64,000 nucleotides of DNA from Paenibacillus planticolens. Its GTDB lineage: Bacteria > Bacillota > Bacilli > Paenibacillales > NBRC-103111. Position 1 is the stretch's first letter; each line of letters opens with the position of its first letter. The position numbers and the translations under genes were made by a program. Shown one piece after another: positions 19,330-27,909 of this stretch. The notes beneath the pieces were generated by a model. It saw only the letters and a list, made by a program, of their open reading frames with translations. It had not been told where the DNA came from and searched no databases. The stretch spans positions 1-64,000 of the forward strand of contig NZ_WHNZ01000052.1 of NCBI RefSeq assembly GCF_013141725.1, in the 5' to 3' direction.

Positions 19330-19659
19330 ATGGGCGGAAACCATACAAACTCGCATGGAAACCATAATGCGCATGGTTCATTGAAGTCTTATGTCATCGG
19401 CTTCGCGCTTTCGATCATCCTAACGATCATCCCTCTGGTTGTAGTCATGAATCACATGTTGAATAAAACCGGGACATTGGTATTGATTCTCCTCATGGCC
19501 ATCCTGCAATTCGGTGTACAATTGTTCTTCTTCATGCATGTGAAGGAAGGCGAGAACGCACACTGGAACATTATGGCGCTGATTTTTGGCCTGATTATTC
19601 TCGTGACGATCGTGGCTGGCTCAATTTGGATTATGACTTACAACACAGTGGCACATTAA
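19330..19659 (+). CDS. qoxD: Quinol oxidase subunit IV
   Basis: 109 residues, three membrane segments, one base after qoxC. ILLMAILQFGVQLFFFMHV is the CyoD/QoxD family signature. Again the N-terminus is His/Asn-rich (GGNHTNSHGNHNAHGS). Last gene of the operon; a strong terminator follows within 20 bases. Confidence 0.94.
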   Translation: MGGNHTNSHGNHNAHGSLKSYVIGFALSIILTIIPLVVVMNHMLNKTGTLVLILLMAILQFGVQLFFFMHVKEGENAHWNIMALIFGLIILVTIVAGSIWIMTYNTVAH

Positions 19660-19676
19660 AATTTATGGCGCAAAAG

Positions 19677-19723
19677 AAAAAGACGCTCTTTACCGCGAAA
19701 CTCGCGGGGAGGGCGTCTTTTTT
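19677..19723 (+). terminator. Terminator of the qox operon
   Basis: AAAAAGACGC...CCGCG pairs with CGCGG...GCGTCTTTTTT, a long stem with a run of T. Confidence 0.88.
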
Positions 19724-19735
19724 CATAGAACAGAG

Positions 19736-19870
19736 TTAACAAGTCGACTTTTTGTTGCGTTCTTTCATTTCTCGTTTATCTTGTTGGACGGCTTTTTCAC
19801 CGAATTGATCCAAGCGTGAAGGGCTGCCGGCTGGTCCGTTATTTCGCGGTTTGCTGTTTCTCCCACTCAT
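19736..19870 (-). CDS. Small basic hypothetical protein, 44 aa
   Basis: Begins MSGRNSKPRNNGPAGSPSR and ends KREMKERNKKSTC; ATG 19870 has a perfect GGAGGTG six bases upstream (a second ATG, 19873, is three bases from it). Highly charged, no hydrophobic segment, Gly/Asn/Pro-rich start and a lysine/arginine-rich helical end with LDQFGEKAVQQDKRE. The character is that of small spore or nucleic-acid-associated proteins of Bacillales, but I cannot assign a family. Converges on the qox terminator. Confidence 0.7.
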   Translation of the reverse strand: MSGRNSKPRNNGPAGSPSRLDQFGEKAVQQDKREMKERNKKSTC

Positions 19871-19967
19871 CATTATCACCTCCGAGACTCAGCTTTTGCT
19901 AAATAGACGCGGTTCATGCTGGTTCTTTCAGGAAGGGCTAAAGGGGTTGTCAGTTAGACTTTATCGT

Positions 19968-20000
19968 GATACATTATGTATCAGAGATACTAATTGTATC
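19968..20000. promoter_or_regulatory. Two tandem GATAC-N5-GTATC palindromes
   Basis: GATACATTATGTATC (19968-19982) and GATACTAATTGTATC (19986-20000) have identical arms and centres 18 bases apart, starting 80 bases before the L,D-transpeptidase start. Identical arms with different spacers point to a dimeric repressor or activator binding twice. Regulator not identified. Confidence 0.55.
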
Positions 20001-20047
20001 GAGCAGCGAGAATGGACAAGCGAATTTAGCGAACGGAGAGGAGCCGA

Positions 20048-21529
20048 ATGATACGCCGAACCCAGCGATTTCGAAACCACCTCGATGACAATCTCATTCA
20101 TTTGCGCAAGAACCTGTTCATTTCCCCATCCGATCCTATGTATTATGAGAAGGTCATTCGGTATTTGGATGCTACTTCGCCAGAAGCACATTATAAGATC
20201 GGGCAAAAATTTGAAAGGAAAGGGAATTTAAAGCGGGCGATTTTTCATTACAAGGAAGTTCTTCGAACGTATCCGTCGCCATTCTACTCCGATGCCAATC
20301 GAGCCATTCGTCACATTGAAGACGAGCAAGCGGCGCATGCGCTGAACATGCAGAAAGCTTTCCCGGAGGAAAAGAAGGGGATTCTGCCGCCATTTATGAA
20401 GACGCTGCTCCTTGTCCTGCTTGTGCTTAATCTTCTGTTGGTTGTTTTGTTTGCAGGGAATCAGCCCCTCTACAAAACAATATCCTCCATGAAGGTTTGG
20501 GGTGTTGGAAGCGATATCACCTACGAAACGGTTGACGCGCCTTTCGTTATGTACCTAGCGCCCGAGACGAAGGGCGAGGCCATTGAAATGGCTTTGCATA
20601 AACAGGCTCTGGAGTTGGCGAAGGAAATGCCGAAGATGAACATCCTCATTTACGGGGTCCTTTCACAGGACAGCGGAAGTATTGGCAAAACCATGCTGCT
20701 TAGGGATGAAGAACTGACGAAGAGTGCCATCGTCGTAGCGCAGTATCATCCCGAGACAGACGACAGGGTAAGAATCCGTTTCTTAAATGCCGAATTTGAA
20801 AAGCACCAACCGCTTAGCGCGTTTGGTGCTAATTTAGTTAGAACGGCATTGGAAGCGTACATAAAGGACAATGGGAGCCCGCCAGACCATCTGGAAGCGC
20901 TGCTGCAGGATTACCCTAACAACTACCTTAGTTTTATCCCATTGGAGGCGTCAACGGGCTCTAACGGCATCTCAGCGACGTTCACAGGAACAGGGGGATG
21001 GGTTTATACGTCAGGCGCGGCAGACCCCGCGCAGATGTTCTATGCAAATTCAGAAGCCGTGGCGAATACGCCGTACGAACCGGTGCATATAGAAATCAAC
21101 AAAGCGGAACATCAGCTTAAGCTGGTAAGCGGAGACAATATTTTATGGGATAAAGTAATCGGTCTTGGTTCGAATGATCGTACGCCGCAAGGCCATTTCC
21201 AGGTAAAGGACCGCGTGCAAAACCCCCAAGGAAGCCATGCTCAGAGCTACGGGGAAGCAGGCTTGGGGCTTGGCGCCATCGCGCTGCACGGCACTTACGA
21301 TGTGAGCTCGATCGGCGCGGATAAATCGCTCGGCTGCGTGAGGCTGACGAATGAGGATGTGCAGCAGCTGTTTCCTTTCGTTCCCAAAGGCGCAGAGGTG
21401 CAGATTCAAGGATCCGCATGGTCGGCGAACAAGCAAGAGCTAGTGAAAGATGCCGAACGGCTCATTCCTTCCGTACGGCCTGCTCTTGACGAATCCCCAG
21501 ATAGCGTCGAATTCCATTGGCTTGGTTAG
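20048..21529 (+). CDS. Membrane-anchored L,D-transpeptidase with TPR-like N-terminus
   Basis: 493 residues: a cytoplasmic N-terminal part with a TPR-like repeat (YYEKVIRYLDATSPEAHYKIGQKFERKGNLKRAIFHYKEVL, about 30-70), one membrane segment (about 117-140), an extracytoplasmic spacer, then a YkuD domain (about 345-465). Catalytic motif HGT...SLGCVRL is intact with the nucleophile Cys near 430. Such enzymes form 3-3 cross-links or attach proteins in peptidoglycan. The cytoplasmic TPR joined to an external catalytic domain is less common than LysM-YkuD and suggests recruitment by a cytoplasmic partner. GGAGAGGAG precedes the ATG. Confidence 0.88.
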   Translation: MIRRTQRFRNHLDDNLIHLRKNLFISPSDPMYYEKVIRYLDATSPEAHYKIGQKFERKGNLKRAIFHYKEVLRTYPSPFYSDANRAIRHIEDEQAAHALNMQKAFPEEKKGILPPFMKTLLLVLLVLNLLLVVLFAGNQPLYKTISSMKVWGVGSDITYETVDAPFVMYLAPETKGEAIEMALHKQALELAKEMPKMNILIYGVLSQDSGSIGKTMLLRDEELTKSAIVVAQYHPETDDRVRIRFLNAEFEKHQPLSAFGANLVRTALEAYIKDNGSPPDHLEALLQDYPNNYLSFIPLEASTGSNGISATFTGTGGWVYTSGAADPAQMFYANSEAVANTPYEPVHIEINKAEHQLKLVSGDNILWDKVIGLGSNDRTPQGHFQVKDRVQNPQGSHAQSYGEAGLGLGAIALHGTYDVSSIGADKSLGCVRLTNEDVQQLFPFVPKGAEVQIQGSAWSANKQELVKDAERLIPSVRPALDESPDSVEFHWLG

Positions 21530-21537
21530 TAATGAAA

Positions 21538-21588
21538 AAGCAGTTGAAGCTGCCCGAATCCTAGATTCCGGAGCTTCAACTGCTTATT
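21538..21588. terminator. Bidirectional terminator
   Basis: AAGCAGTTGAAGCT and AGCTTCAACTGCTT are perfect complements separated by 20 bases. Serves the L,D-transpeptidase and the convergent aminopeptidase. Confidence 0.8.
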
Positions 21589-21591
21589 TAA

Positions 21592-22707
21592 TTACATTAA
21601 GTTTTCCGGGTTAAGTTTTTCAAGTTCCGGAATGACAAAGCGTCCGTCTTTGCGAATGAGCACATCGTCAAAATAGATCTCTCCGCCGCCGTATTCAGGA
21701 CGCTGGATCAATACCATGTCCCAGTGAACCGATGAGCGGTTCGTGTTGTCCGCGGTCTCATAGGCTTGGCCCGGCGTGAAATGGATACTGCCGTCAATCT
21801 TTTCGTCGAACAAAATGTCTTTCATCGGATGTTTGATATAAGGATTCACACCGATAGCAAATTCACCGATATAACGCGCGCCGTCATCCGTATCCAGAAT
21901 ATCGTTTAATTTCTTGGTGTCATTGCTCGTTGCTTCAACGATGCGGCCATTTTCGAAACGAAGAACAATGTTCTCGAAAGAAGTGCCGGAGTAAATTGTC
22001 GGCGTATTGTAGCTGATTACACCATTGACAGAGTCTTTCACAGGTGCTGAATACACTTCACCATCCGGAATATTTCTCAAGCCGGAACATGGGACTGAGC
22101 CGATATTTTTGATGGAGAAAGAGATGTCCGTGCCTTTGGCGACAAGACGAACTTTATCCGTGCGATTCATAAGCTGGACAAGCGATTCCATCGCTGCCGC
22201 CATTTTGCTGTAGTCGAGATTGCAGACGTTAAAGTAGAAATCTTCGAATTCCTCCGTGCTTTTGCCGGCCAGTTGGGCCATGGAAGGGTTCGGATAGCGC
22301 ATGACGCACCATTTGGTATTGTTAATGCGCTCATCGAAGAGCGGGCGTTGGAAGTATTTCAAATAAAGGCGCATTTGCTCATCCGGAACATCGGACGATT
22401 CCGTAATGTTGTCTCCGCTGCGAACCGCAACATAAGCATCCATCTGCTTCATGCGTGCGAGCTCAAAGTCGGACCATTGGCTAAACTGCTCTTGTGTGCC
22501 TTTCATTTGCAAGCTTCTTGTGATCATTGGATCACGCAGCTCGATGAATGGCTTGCCGCCTACGGCATATACTTCTTCGATAAAGCATTTGGCAAGTTCA
22601 GGATCTTTGACGCCGATCATTTCGATCAAAATGTTTTCTCCGGGTTGAAGACTCACCGAATAACGGATAATGTTGCGGGCAAAAGTTTGAAGTCGTGGAT
22701 CTCTCAT
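21592..22707 (-). CDS. M29 family aminopeptidase (AmpS-like)
   Basis: 371-residue cytoplasmic metallo-aminopeptidase of the thermophilic aminopeptidase T family. RDPRLQTFARNIIRYS at the start, the MRYPNPSMAQLAG block, and the metal-ligand regions GEFAIGVNP, TADNTNRSSVHWDMV and the C-terminal GGGEIYFDDVLIRKDGRF are in family order. The Glu, His and Asp residues of these blocks bind the two metals. GGGAG precedes the ATG at 22707. Confidence 0.92.
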   Translation of the reverse strand: MRDPRLQTFARNIIRYSVSLQPGENILIEMIGVKDPELAKCFIEEVYAVGGKPFIELRDPMITRSLQMKGTQEQFSQWSDFELARMKQMDAYVAVRSGDNITESSDVPDEQMRLYLKYFQRPLFDERINNTKWCVMRYPNPSMAQLAGKSTEEFEDFYFNVCNLDYSKMAAAMESLVQLMNRTDKVRLVAKGTDISFSIKNIGSVPCSGLRNIPDGEVYSAPVKDSVNGVISYNTPTIYSGTSFENIVLRFENGRIVEATSNDTKKLNDILDTDDGARYIGEFAIGVNPYIKHPMKDILFDEKIDGSIHFTPGQAYETADNTNRSSVHWDMVLIQRPEYGGGEIYFDDVLIRKDGRFVIPELEKLNPENLM

Positions 22708-22865
22708 TCTTAGGTCTCCCTTTATTGAATATTATTACTTAGAAAGTATATCGCAATGAGCGCGGTAAAGCCAATCGGGCACTGATTTCGCGGAACTTTA
22801 AGGGTATGCTACAATAGTGTACTAGGCAAGTGTGAGTAAGCTATGACAACTAGAGGAGGACACGA

Positions 22866-23408
22866 ATGGCAAGAGAGCAGATCAAGGTGCCCTTTGGGTA
22901 CGAACCCCCGGCACAAACTCGCAAAGGTACCATCTTTGTGTTCGAAACATTTGAGGATTGGACGGAAGCCGACATGCAAGCTTTTGCAGCATGGGCGGAG
23001 GAAAAGAAATTTGTTCGGGCCATTTTTTATCCGCAGCACGAAGAAACGCTCCGCAGGATGGACATTCCGAGCAAAGCGCCCTATCATGCAAGGGTGAAGC
23101 ATCTGGAAAGCCTGCTTAAACAAACGAATTCATCGGTACAATTGGATTTGGATACGTGGGAAGGGAAGCGGAAGAAATATACTCCAATGGATACATCGCT
23201 TCATTTTTTGACGGACAAATCGCCAGGACCTTATTTTTTATGCCTAAGTGACCGCTACGCTAATCTTTTTGTCACTTATCCGTCCTTTAAGGAATGGATT
23301 AAAAATCTAAGGCTTTACATTAACGAGCAGTTCCATGTTCCCCTCCATGGCAGACTGACGGAATACGCGCAAAGATGGGAAACCGTTCGTTTTGGAAATG
23401 GCGCTTAA
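22866..23408 (+). CDS. Hypothetical protein, 180 aa
   Basis: ATG 22866 follows GAGGAGG at ideal distance, and codon use matches neighbours. The protein starts MAREQIKVPFGYEPPAQTRKG, has a segment HARVKHLESLLKQTNSSVQLDLDTWEGKR, and a hydrophobic core GPYFLCLSDRYANLFVTYPSF. No signal peptide, membrane segment or catalytic motif that I recognise. Its stop overlaps the MFS transporter start by 11 bases, so the two are translationally linked and may act together. Confidence 0.8.
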   Translation: MAREQIKVPFGYEPPAQTRKGTIFVFETFEDWTEADMQAFAAWAEEKKFVRAIFYPQHEETLRRMDIPSKAPYHARVKHLESLLKQTNSSVQLDLDTWEGKRKKYTPMDTSLHFLTDKSPGPYFLCLSDRYANLFVTYPSFKEWIKNLRLYINEQFHVPLHGRLTEYAQRWETVRFGNGA

Positions 23409-24558
23409 AAATAAGCTTGTTCCTAATAAATTAACCACATTAATTATGGTTATTATCGTTGCGGGCATGAGTCAAGGCATGCTCTTGCCGCTGCTAACGA
23501 TTTTGTTGGATCGTTCGGGCGTCTCTACGGATGCAAATGGCTTGAACGCGGCTGCGCTGTATATCGGTATCTTCTCGACGATGTTTTTCATAGAGAAGCC
23601 GGTTAGGCGCTTCGGCTACAAGCCGGTCATAATAGTTGGAATGGGACTGATCATCACGGCAACCTGTCTTTTCCCTGCATGGCAGCAGGTTGGATTTTGG
23701 TTTGCCCTCCGTTTGTTGGTAGGAGTAGGTGACAGCGCCTTGCATTATGCCACGCAATTATGGATTGTAACGTCAAGCCCTAAAGAGCATAGAGGACGGA
23801 ATATCTCATTGTATGGCATGGCTTATGGCATGGGGTTTAGTTTAGGTCCAATCGGGATTACGCTGCTCAAAGCAGGCATTTGGGTTCCGTTTTTGACCAC
23901 AAGCAGCTTTTTCCTCTGCGTTCTGTTGCTGTTGACGAAACTGCCTAATGAACGCCCTGAACGGGGAGAACGCGTGGAAGCCGTGCATAAGCGTGCAACC
24001 AAAGTGGCGGCCATCGCCTGGTTCCCGCTCATCACTTCGCTGCTATACGGCTATATGGAAGCCTCGATGAACAGCAATTTTCCGCTATATGGCTTGCGCA
24101 TCGGCCTCTCAGAGCCAAATATCGGAGTTCTGCTGCCCGTCATCGGGGTAGGCAGTCTCATTATGCAGCTGCCGCTCGGTATTTGGAGTGACCGCATCGG
24201 GCGGAAGAAAATTCTTATTGCATCCGGACTTATCGGTGCTCTTGCCTTTCTATGTATCCCTTTTGTCGGAGCGAATGTCTGGTGGATCGGCGTGTTGTTT
24301 GGCATTGCCGGAGGGATGGTCGGTTCGTTCTTTTCACTTGGACTAGCCTACGCGGCAGATATTTTACCTAAACATTTATTGCCTACAGCCAATGTCCTAG
24401 CCTCGATCCAGTACAGTGTAGGGAGCATTGCCGGCCCCTTAATCGGAGGAATAGCCATTCGGTATTCGAACGTAGCAAGTATTTTTTATATGCTCAGCCT
24501 TATATATGTGATATTCGCCCTATCCGGACTTATGTTTCGTCGTGAAAATTCCGTATAA
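23398..24558 (+). CDS. MFS transporter
   Basis: 386 residues with about 12 hydrophobic segments in two halves. The loop motif GVWSDR-type occurs as GIWSDRIGRKKIL in the second half, and KPVRRFGYKPVIIVGMG is the weaker equivalent in the first. This is the layout of DHA1-type drug/metabolite exporters; substrate unknown. Start ATG 23398 lies inside the preceding gene, with only a weak GGAA nearby, consistent with coupling. Confidence 0.85.
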   Translation: MALKNKLVPNKLTTLIMVIIVAGMSQGMLLPLLTILLDRSGVSTDANGLNAAALYIGIFSTMFFIEKPVRRFGYKPVIIVGMGLIITATCLFPAWQQVGFWFALRLLVGVGDSALHYATQLWIVTSSPKEHRGRNISLYGMAYGMGFSLGPIGITLLKAGIWVPFLTTSSFFLCVLLLLTKLPNERPERGERVEAVHKRATKVAAIAWFPLITSLLYGYMEASMNSNFPLYGLRIGLSEPNIGVLLPVIGVGSLIMQLPLGIWSDRIGRKKILIASGLIGALAFLCIPFVGANVWWIGVLFGIAGGMVGSFFSLGLAYAADILPKHLLPTANVLASIQYSVGSIAGPLIGGIAIRYSNVASIFYMLSLIYVIFALSGLMFRRENSV

Positions 24559-24562
24559 AAGA

Positions 24563-24606
24563 AAGACACTCCAACCTTAGTCAAGGGAAGAGTGTCTTCG
24601 TTTTTT
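24563..24606. terminator. Terminator between MFS gene and udk
   Basis: AAGACACTC pairs with GAGTGTCTT, followed by CGTTTTTT; placed between two convergent genes. Confidence 0.75.
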
Positions 24607-25240
24607 AGCCTATTTCATAGCTGGCCGCCTGATCCGTCATATATCGCTCAGTCAAAATCGTCAGCATGGAGATGCCGATTTGGTTTTCGCCGCCTTCAGG
24701 AATAATAATGTCCGCATACTTCTTGGAAGGTTCGATAAAAGCGTCGTGCATTGGCTTCACTGTCGTCAAGTACTGATCGAAGACCGATTGCAGCGTGCGC
24801 CCCCGTTCATTGATGTCACGCGAAAGCCTGCGCAAAATCCGGACATCCGGGTCCGTATCGACGAACACTTTGATGTTCAAAGCGCCGCGCAGCTCCTCAT
24901 CGGTTAACACATGAATGCCTTCAAGCAGTACAATGGGCTTAACCTCAATTCGGATCGTCTCTTTCGAGCGGCCATGCTGCGCGAAATCATAGACCGGAAT
25001 ATTGACCGCATTTCCGTTTTTTAGTTCGTTTAGATGCTTAAGAAGTAGTTCATTATCGAATGCACGAGGGTGATCGTAGTTAATGCGCTCCCGTTCTTCA
25101 TACGTAAGACCACTATGATGAAGATAGTAATTATCCTGAGAAATTAATGTTACGTTCGTGGATCCCAGCTTGTTGATGATCGATCTGGCAACCGTAGTTT
25201 TTCCTGAACCGGTACCACCGGCAATTCCGATAACGAGCAT
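24605..25240 (-). CDS. udk: Uridine kinase
   Basis: 211-residue salvage enzyme making UMP and CMP from the nucleosides. P-loop GGTGSGKTT at residue 8, DNYYLHHSGLTYEERERINYDHPRAFD (substrate-binding), IPVYDFAQHGR, VLLEGIHVL and the lid RRLSRDINERGR are all present and in order. Length is typical. Start ATG 25240 lies behind GGGGAGG at a slightly long spacing. Confidence 0.95.
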   Translation of the reverse strand: MLVIGIAGGTGSGKTTVARSIINKLGSTNVTLISQDNYYLHHSGLTYEERERINYDHPRAFDNELLLKHLNELKNGNAVNIPVYDFAQHGRSKETIRIEVKPIVLLEGIHVLTDEELRGALNIKVFVDTDPDVRILRRLSRDINERGRTLQSVFDQYLTTVKPMHDAFIEPSKKYADIIIPEGGENQIGISMLTILTERYMTDQAASYEIG

Positions 25241-25311
25241 GAAATGTAGTGCCTCCCCAAATAACTTGAAAACCTTCCTCAGTAGTTTAACATATTGTTT
25301 ATATAAAAAGA

Positions 25312-25340
25312 AAAAGCGATCGAATTTCGATCACTTTTTA
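25312..25340 (-). terminator. Terminator of the 105-aa coiled-coil gene
   Basis: On the minus strand GTGATCGA and TCGATCGC pair (one wobble) around AAT and run into five T residues. Confidence 0.65.
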
Positions 25341-25352
25341 CATAGAACCGAC

Positions 25353-25670
25353 CTATCGAATTTGCTTAGGGGTGTGAAATTTCACTTGATTGGCTTCGAC
25401 GTCTTGCGCAGCTTGCGTCAATTGCTCCATCGTTTGCTGGATTTGCTGTCCATATTGCTCATTATCGTAAGTTTGAAGCTGCGCTTGTGCATCTCTGACT
25501 TTATGCTTGGCCTGTGTGAGAGCGGCTTGGGCAGACTGGATATCTTGAGGATGAGACTGAACTATAGCTCTTTGCAGTTTATACTCAGCGTCTTGAGCCA
25601 GGCGGATGGCTTGATCGGCTGCGTCAATAGCGTGTTGTACCTGCATCGAAAACTCACGGGTGTCGGACAT
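25353..25670 (-). CDS. Gln/Ala-rich coiled-coil protein, 105 aa
   Basis: Starts MSDTREFSMQVQHAIDAAD with AGGAGG nine bases before the ATG. Nearly the whole sequence is predicted helical with heptad-like spacing (AIRLAQDAEYKLQRAIVQ, AQAALTQAKHKVRDAQAQL) and about 20 glutamines. No cysteine, signal peptide or membrane segment. Resembles small soluble coiled-coil proteins of Bacillales of unknown role. Confidence 0.75.
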   Translation of the reverse strand: MSDTREFSMQVQHAIDAADQAIRLAQDAEYKLQRAIVQSHPQDIQSAQAALTQAKHKVRDAQAQLQTYDNEQYGQQIQQTMEQLTQAAQDVEANQVKFHTPKQIR

Positions 25671-25978
25671 AGGGGAGAGCCTCCTAGGAATCGAGTTATT
25701 TGAAAGTGAACAGCGACTTTACTACATTGCTCCAAACATGGGGAAATCATTCTTCAATCAGGAAATGAAATTATTTCCTGGGGAAGCGCAAATTATGAGG
25801 CTTCTCATGATTATTCGACAACGAAAGTCAGAAAATTGTGAATACAAGAATTATTGCGATCGCATAGGGTATTGTTTCCAAAATATAAGTGGACAAACCG
25901 TATGAATATTCATAAGCTAGAGAGGATAGCTTTTTTTGACATGAATAGACATTTAGCGCTTACATAGGGGATGAAAAG
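25671..25978. other. Divergent intergenic region
   Basis: Holds the ribosome site of the minus-strand coiled-coil gene, an AGCTA/TAGCT hairpin with seven T residues (about 25918-25937), TTGACA (25936-25941) as a likely -35 box, and a cre-like half-matched site (TGTAAGCGCTAAAT on the minus strand, 25951-25964) next to the lipoprotein start. No gene is supported: the 81-codon frame at 25660 lacks a ribosome site. Confidence 0.4.
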
Positions 25979-26359
25979 ATGAAATTTTGTAAAAGCGTGT
26001 GCTTGGTTGCAGCGCTAACCTTCTTGATTTCCGGGTGCGGGAAAGCGAAAACGAGCACGACGCCGGCAAATACCTATACGCCAACATTAGAGGTCAGCGC
26101 GGTTGTCAACGGAGACACCGCTGCCCTGCAGTTGACTACGGATTTGAAGCTATCCAAAGAGCATTATAATCAACAACGTGTGCAGGGAGAAGGGCATGTT
26201 CATATTTCCCTGGATAATAGCGAGAAGATCATCGTGACGGACAAGGAACAAGTGTTCGACCATTTAAGCAAAGGCCCGCATGAAGCCAAGGTGTCTCTGC
26301 ATAACAACGATCATACCCCCTACGACGTTAGCAAAACGATCACGTTTGAAGTGAAATAG
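25979..26359 (+). CDS. Small lipoprotein with GHVHISLDN motif
   Basis: 126 residues with a lipoprotein signal ending LISGCG, a Ser/Thr/Pro linker, then one small beta-rich domain. GEGHVHISLDNSEKIIVTDKE and HEAKVSLHNNDHTPY resemble YtkA/DUF4399-type domains, where histidines in GHVH line a possible metal site. It is the first gene of an operon with a histidine kinase 14 bases downstream, so an external sensing or accessory role for that kinase is plausible but unproven. Confidence 0.75.
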   Translation: MKFCKSVCLVAALTFLISGCGKAKTSTTPANTYTPTLEVSAVVNGDTAALQLTTDLKLSKEHYNQQRVQGEGHVHISLDNSEKIIVTDKEQVFDHLSKGPHEAKVSLHNNDHTPYDVSKTITFEVK

Positions 26360-26373
26360 GAGCCCTAATACCT

Positions 26374-27909
26374 ATGCCTTTTATGCAAAAGAAAATCAGT
26401 TTACAGAAACGAATTGTATTTCTTATTACTTCAGTGACGGTCGTCATGGTTTCGACAATGATGGTCTTCGACACCATGAGTTTGAATCAATCCATCAGAG
26501 AAGCCTATGTGAGCCAAATCAGCGGCATGACCATCGCGATCAACGGACGGTATGAAGAATCCCGTTCAGTTACGGATGTACAACAAATTTTTGATTATAT
26601 TCAATACAAAAACAGCCGGGTTCTCGAGCTGAAGTTGTACGGCAATAATGGGCTCATATTGGCAGCTTCCGATCGCGCGGTGGTCGGGGATCGTCTGGAT
26701 CCGGCAAGCGTCGTCATCCCCAAGCAGGACCAAACGCTCGTCGACCGGCTGCCCATGGCACACAGCAACAAACCGGTTGTCCGCTTAATTGCGCCGCTGC
26801 AAGAAGATGGGGGCGTTGTCGGAGCCGTGGAGGTCATTTTCGACTCTTCCGAGGAGACCAAGCTGCTTAAGGAACGTACGAAACTCATTTTGATTGTCGG
26901 CATGTCCATTGCGATTGTCTTATCCGCTTTGCTTTGGCTTATTTTACGTAAAGTCGTTATTCGCCCCTTAAAAAAGCTTCGCGAAGCCGCTGTAATCGTT
27001 AAGCAGGGAGGAGAGCTGCCGAAGCTGCACTTCCAGACTTCCCCCGAAATTATGGAGGTATCCGAAGCCTTCAACGATATGGTCACAAATTTGGAAGAGC
27101 GCTATCAAGAGCTGCAGTATGCGCTGAATACGCTGCAGATTACGCAGGACCAACTGGTGCAATCGGAGAAAATGGGGGCCTTAGGGAATCTTGTGGCCGG
27201 TGTCTCCCATGAAATCAATACACCGATCGGGATCGGCGTTACCGCGATATCTTATCTGGATCAGAAGACGAAGGATTTTCGGAACCTGTATGAGACGGGC
27301 AAAATGAAAAAGTCCGATTTGGAGCAGTTCCTTTCCGTGATCGGAGAAACGAATGCCATGGTGCAGTCGAATTTGGAACGCGCCTCCTCTTTAGTACGCA
27401 GCTTTAAGCAAATCTCTGTGGATCAAAGTGTTGAGGTGAAACGGACCTTTCAATTACGGGAATATCTGGAGGGAATCGTGGCCAGCTTGAAGCCCTCGCT
27501 TAAGAAAACGAGACTTCGTGTGGACGTCTATTGTGACGAGCGGCTGAATCTGTATACATACCCGGGAGCTTTATCCCAAATTATTACGAATTTAGTGATG
27601 AATTCATTGAACCATGCCTATGCGCCGGAAGAAGAAGGAAGTTTATGTTTACGTGTCACGGAGCAACAAGATCATATTTTGCTAGCTTATTCCGATGACG
27701 GCAAAGGGATGACGCAAACCGTACTCGATCAAATTTTCGATCCCTTCTTCACGACAAGCCGCGGCAAAGGCGGAACCGGTTTGGGCATGAATATCGCTTA
27801 TAATCTCGTTACACAATCGCTGAATGCCACTATCCAATGCTTTAGTACATTGGGGCAAGGAAGTTTATTTATTATTACGATTCCAAAAGAGGAGGAGTCC
27901 GAGCTATGA
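26374..27909 (+). CDS. Membrane sensor histidine kinase
   Basis: 511 residues: membrane segment about 15-36, an extracytoplasmic sensor of about 130 residues, a second membrane segment about 168-190, HAMP (RPLKKLREAAVIVKQGGELP), a coiled linker, a HisKA-like helix with AGVSHEINTPIGIG (phospho-acceptor His) and HATPase_c (NLVMNSLNHAY, DDGKGM, GGTGLGMNIAYNLV). The HEINTPIG form is typical of kinases partnered with DUF3369/HD-GYP regulators. Its stop overlaps the regulator's start (ATGA). Confidence 0.93.
   Translation: MPFMQKKISLQKRIVFLITSVTVVMVSTMMVFDTMSLNQSIREAYVSQISGMTIAINGRYEESRSVTDVQQIFDYIQYKNSRVLELKLYGNNGLILAASDRAVVGDRLDPASVVIPKQDQTLVDRLPMAHSNKPVVRLIAPLQEDGGVVGAVEVIFDSSEETKLLKERTKLILIVGMSIAIVLSALLWLILRKVVIRPLKKLREAAVIVKQGGELPKLHFQTSPEIMEVSEAFNDMVTNLEERYQELQYALNTLQITQDQLVQSEKMGALGNLVAGVSHEINTPIGIGVTAISYLDQKTKDFRNLYETGKMKKSDLEQFLSVIGETNAMVQSNLERASSLVRSFKQISVDQSVEVKRTFQLREYLEGIVASLKPSLKKTRLRVDVYCDERLNLYTYPGALSQIITNLVMNSLNHAYAPEEEGSLCLRVTEQQDHILLAYSDDGKGMTQTVLDQIFDPFFTTSRGKGGTGLGMNIAYNLVTQSLNATIQCFSTLGQGSLFIITIPKEEESEL

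Noticed and set aside
25660-25905. 81-codon plus-strand frame opposite the coiled-coil gene start
   Set aside because: No ribosome site, overlaps the divergent gene's start and shows AT-rich promoter-like composition.
25951-25964. CcpA cre site upstream of the lipoprotein-kinase operon
   Set aside because: Matches only about 12 of 14 positions, with the conserved CA end missing.
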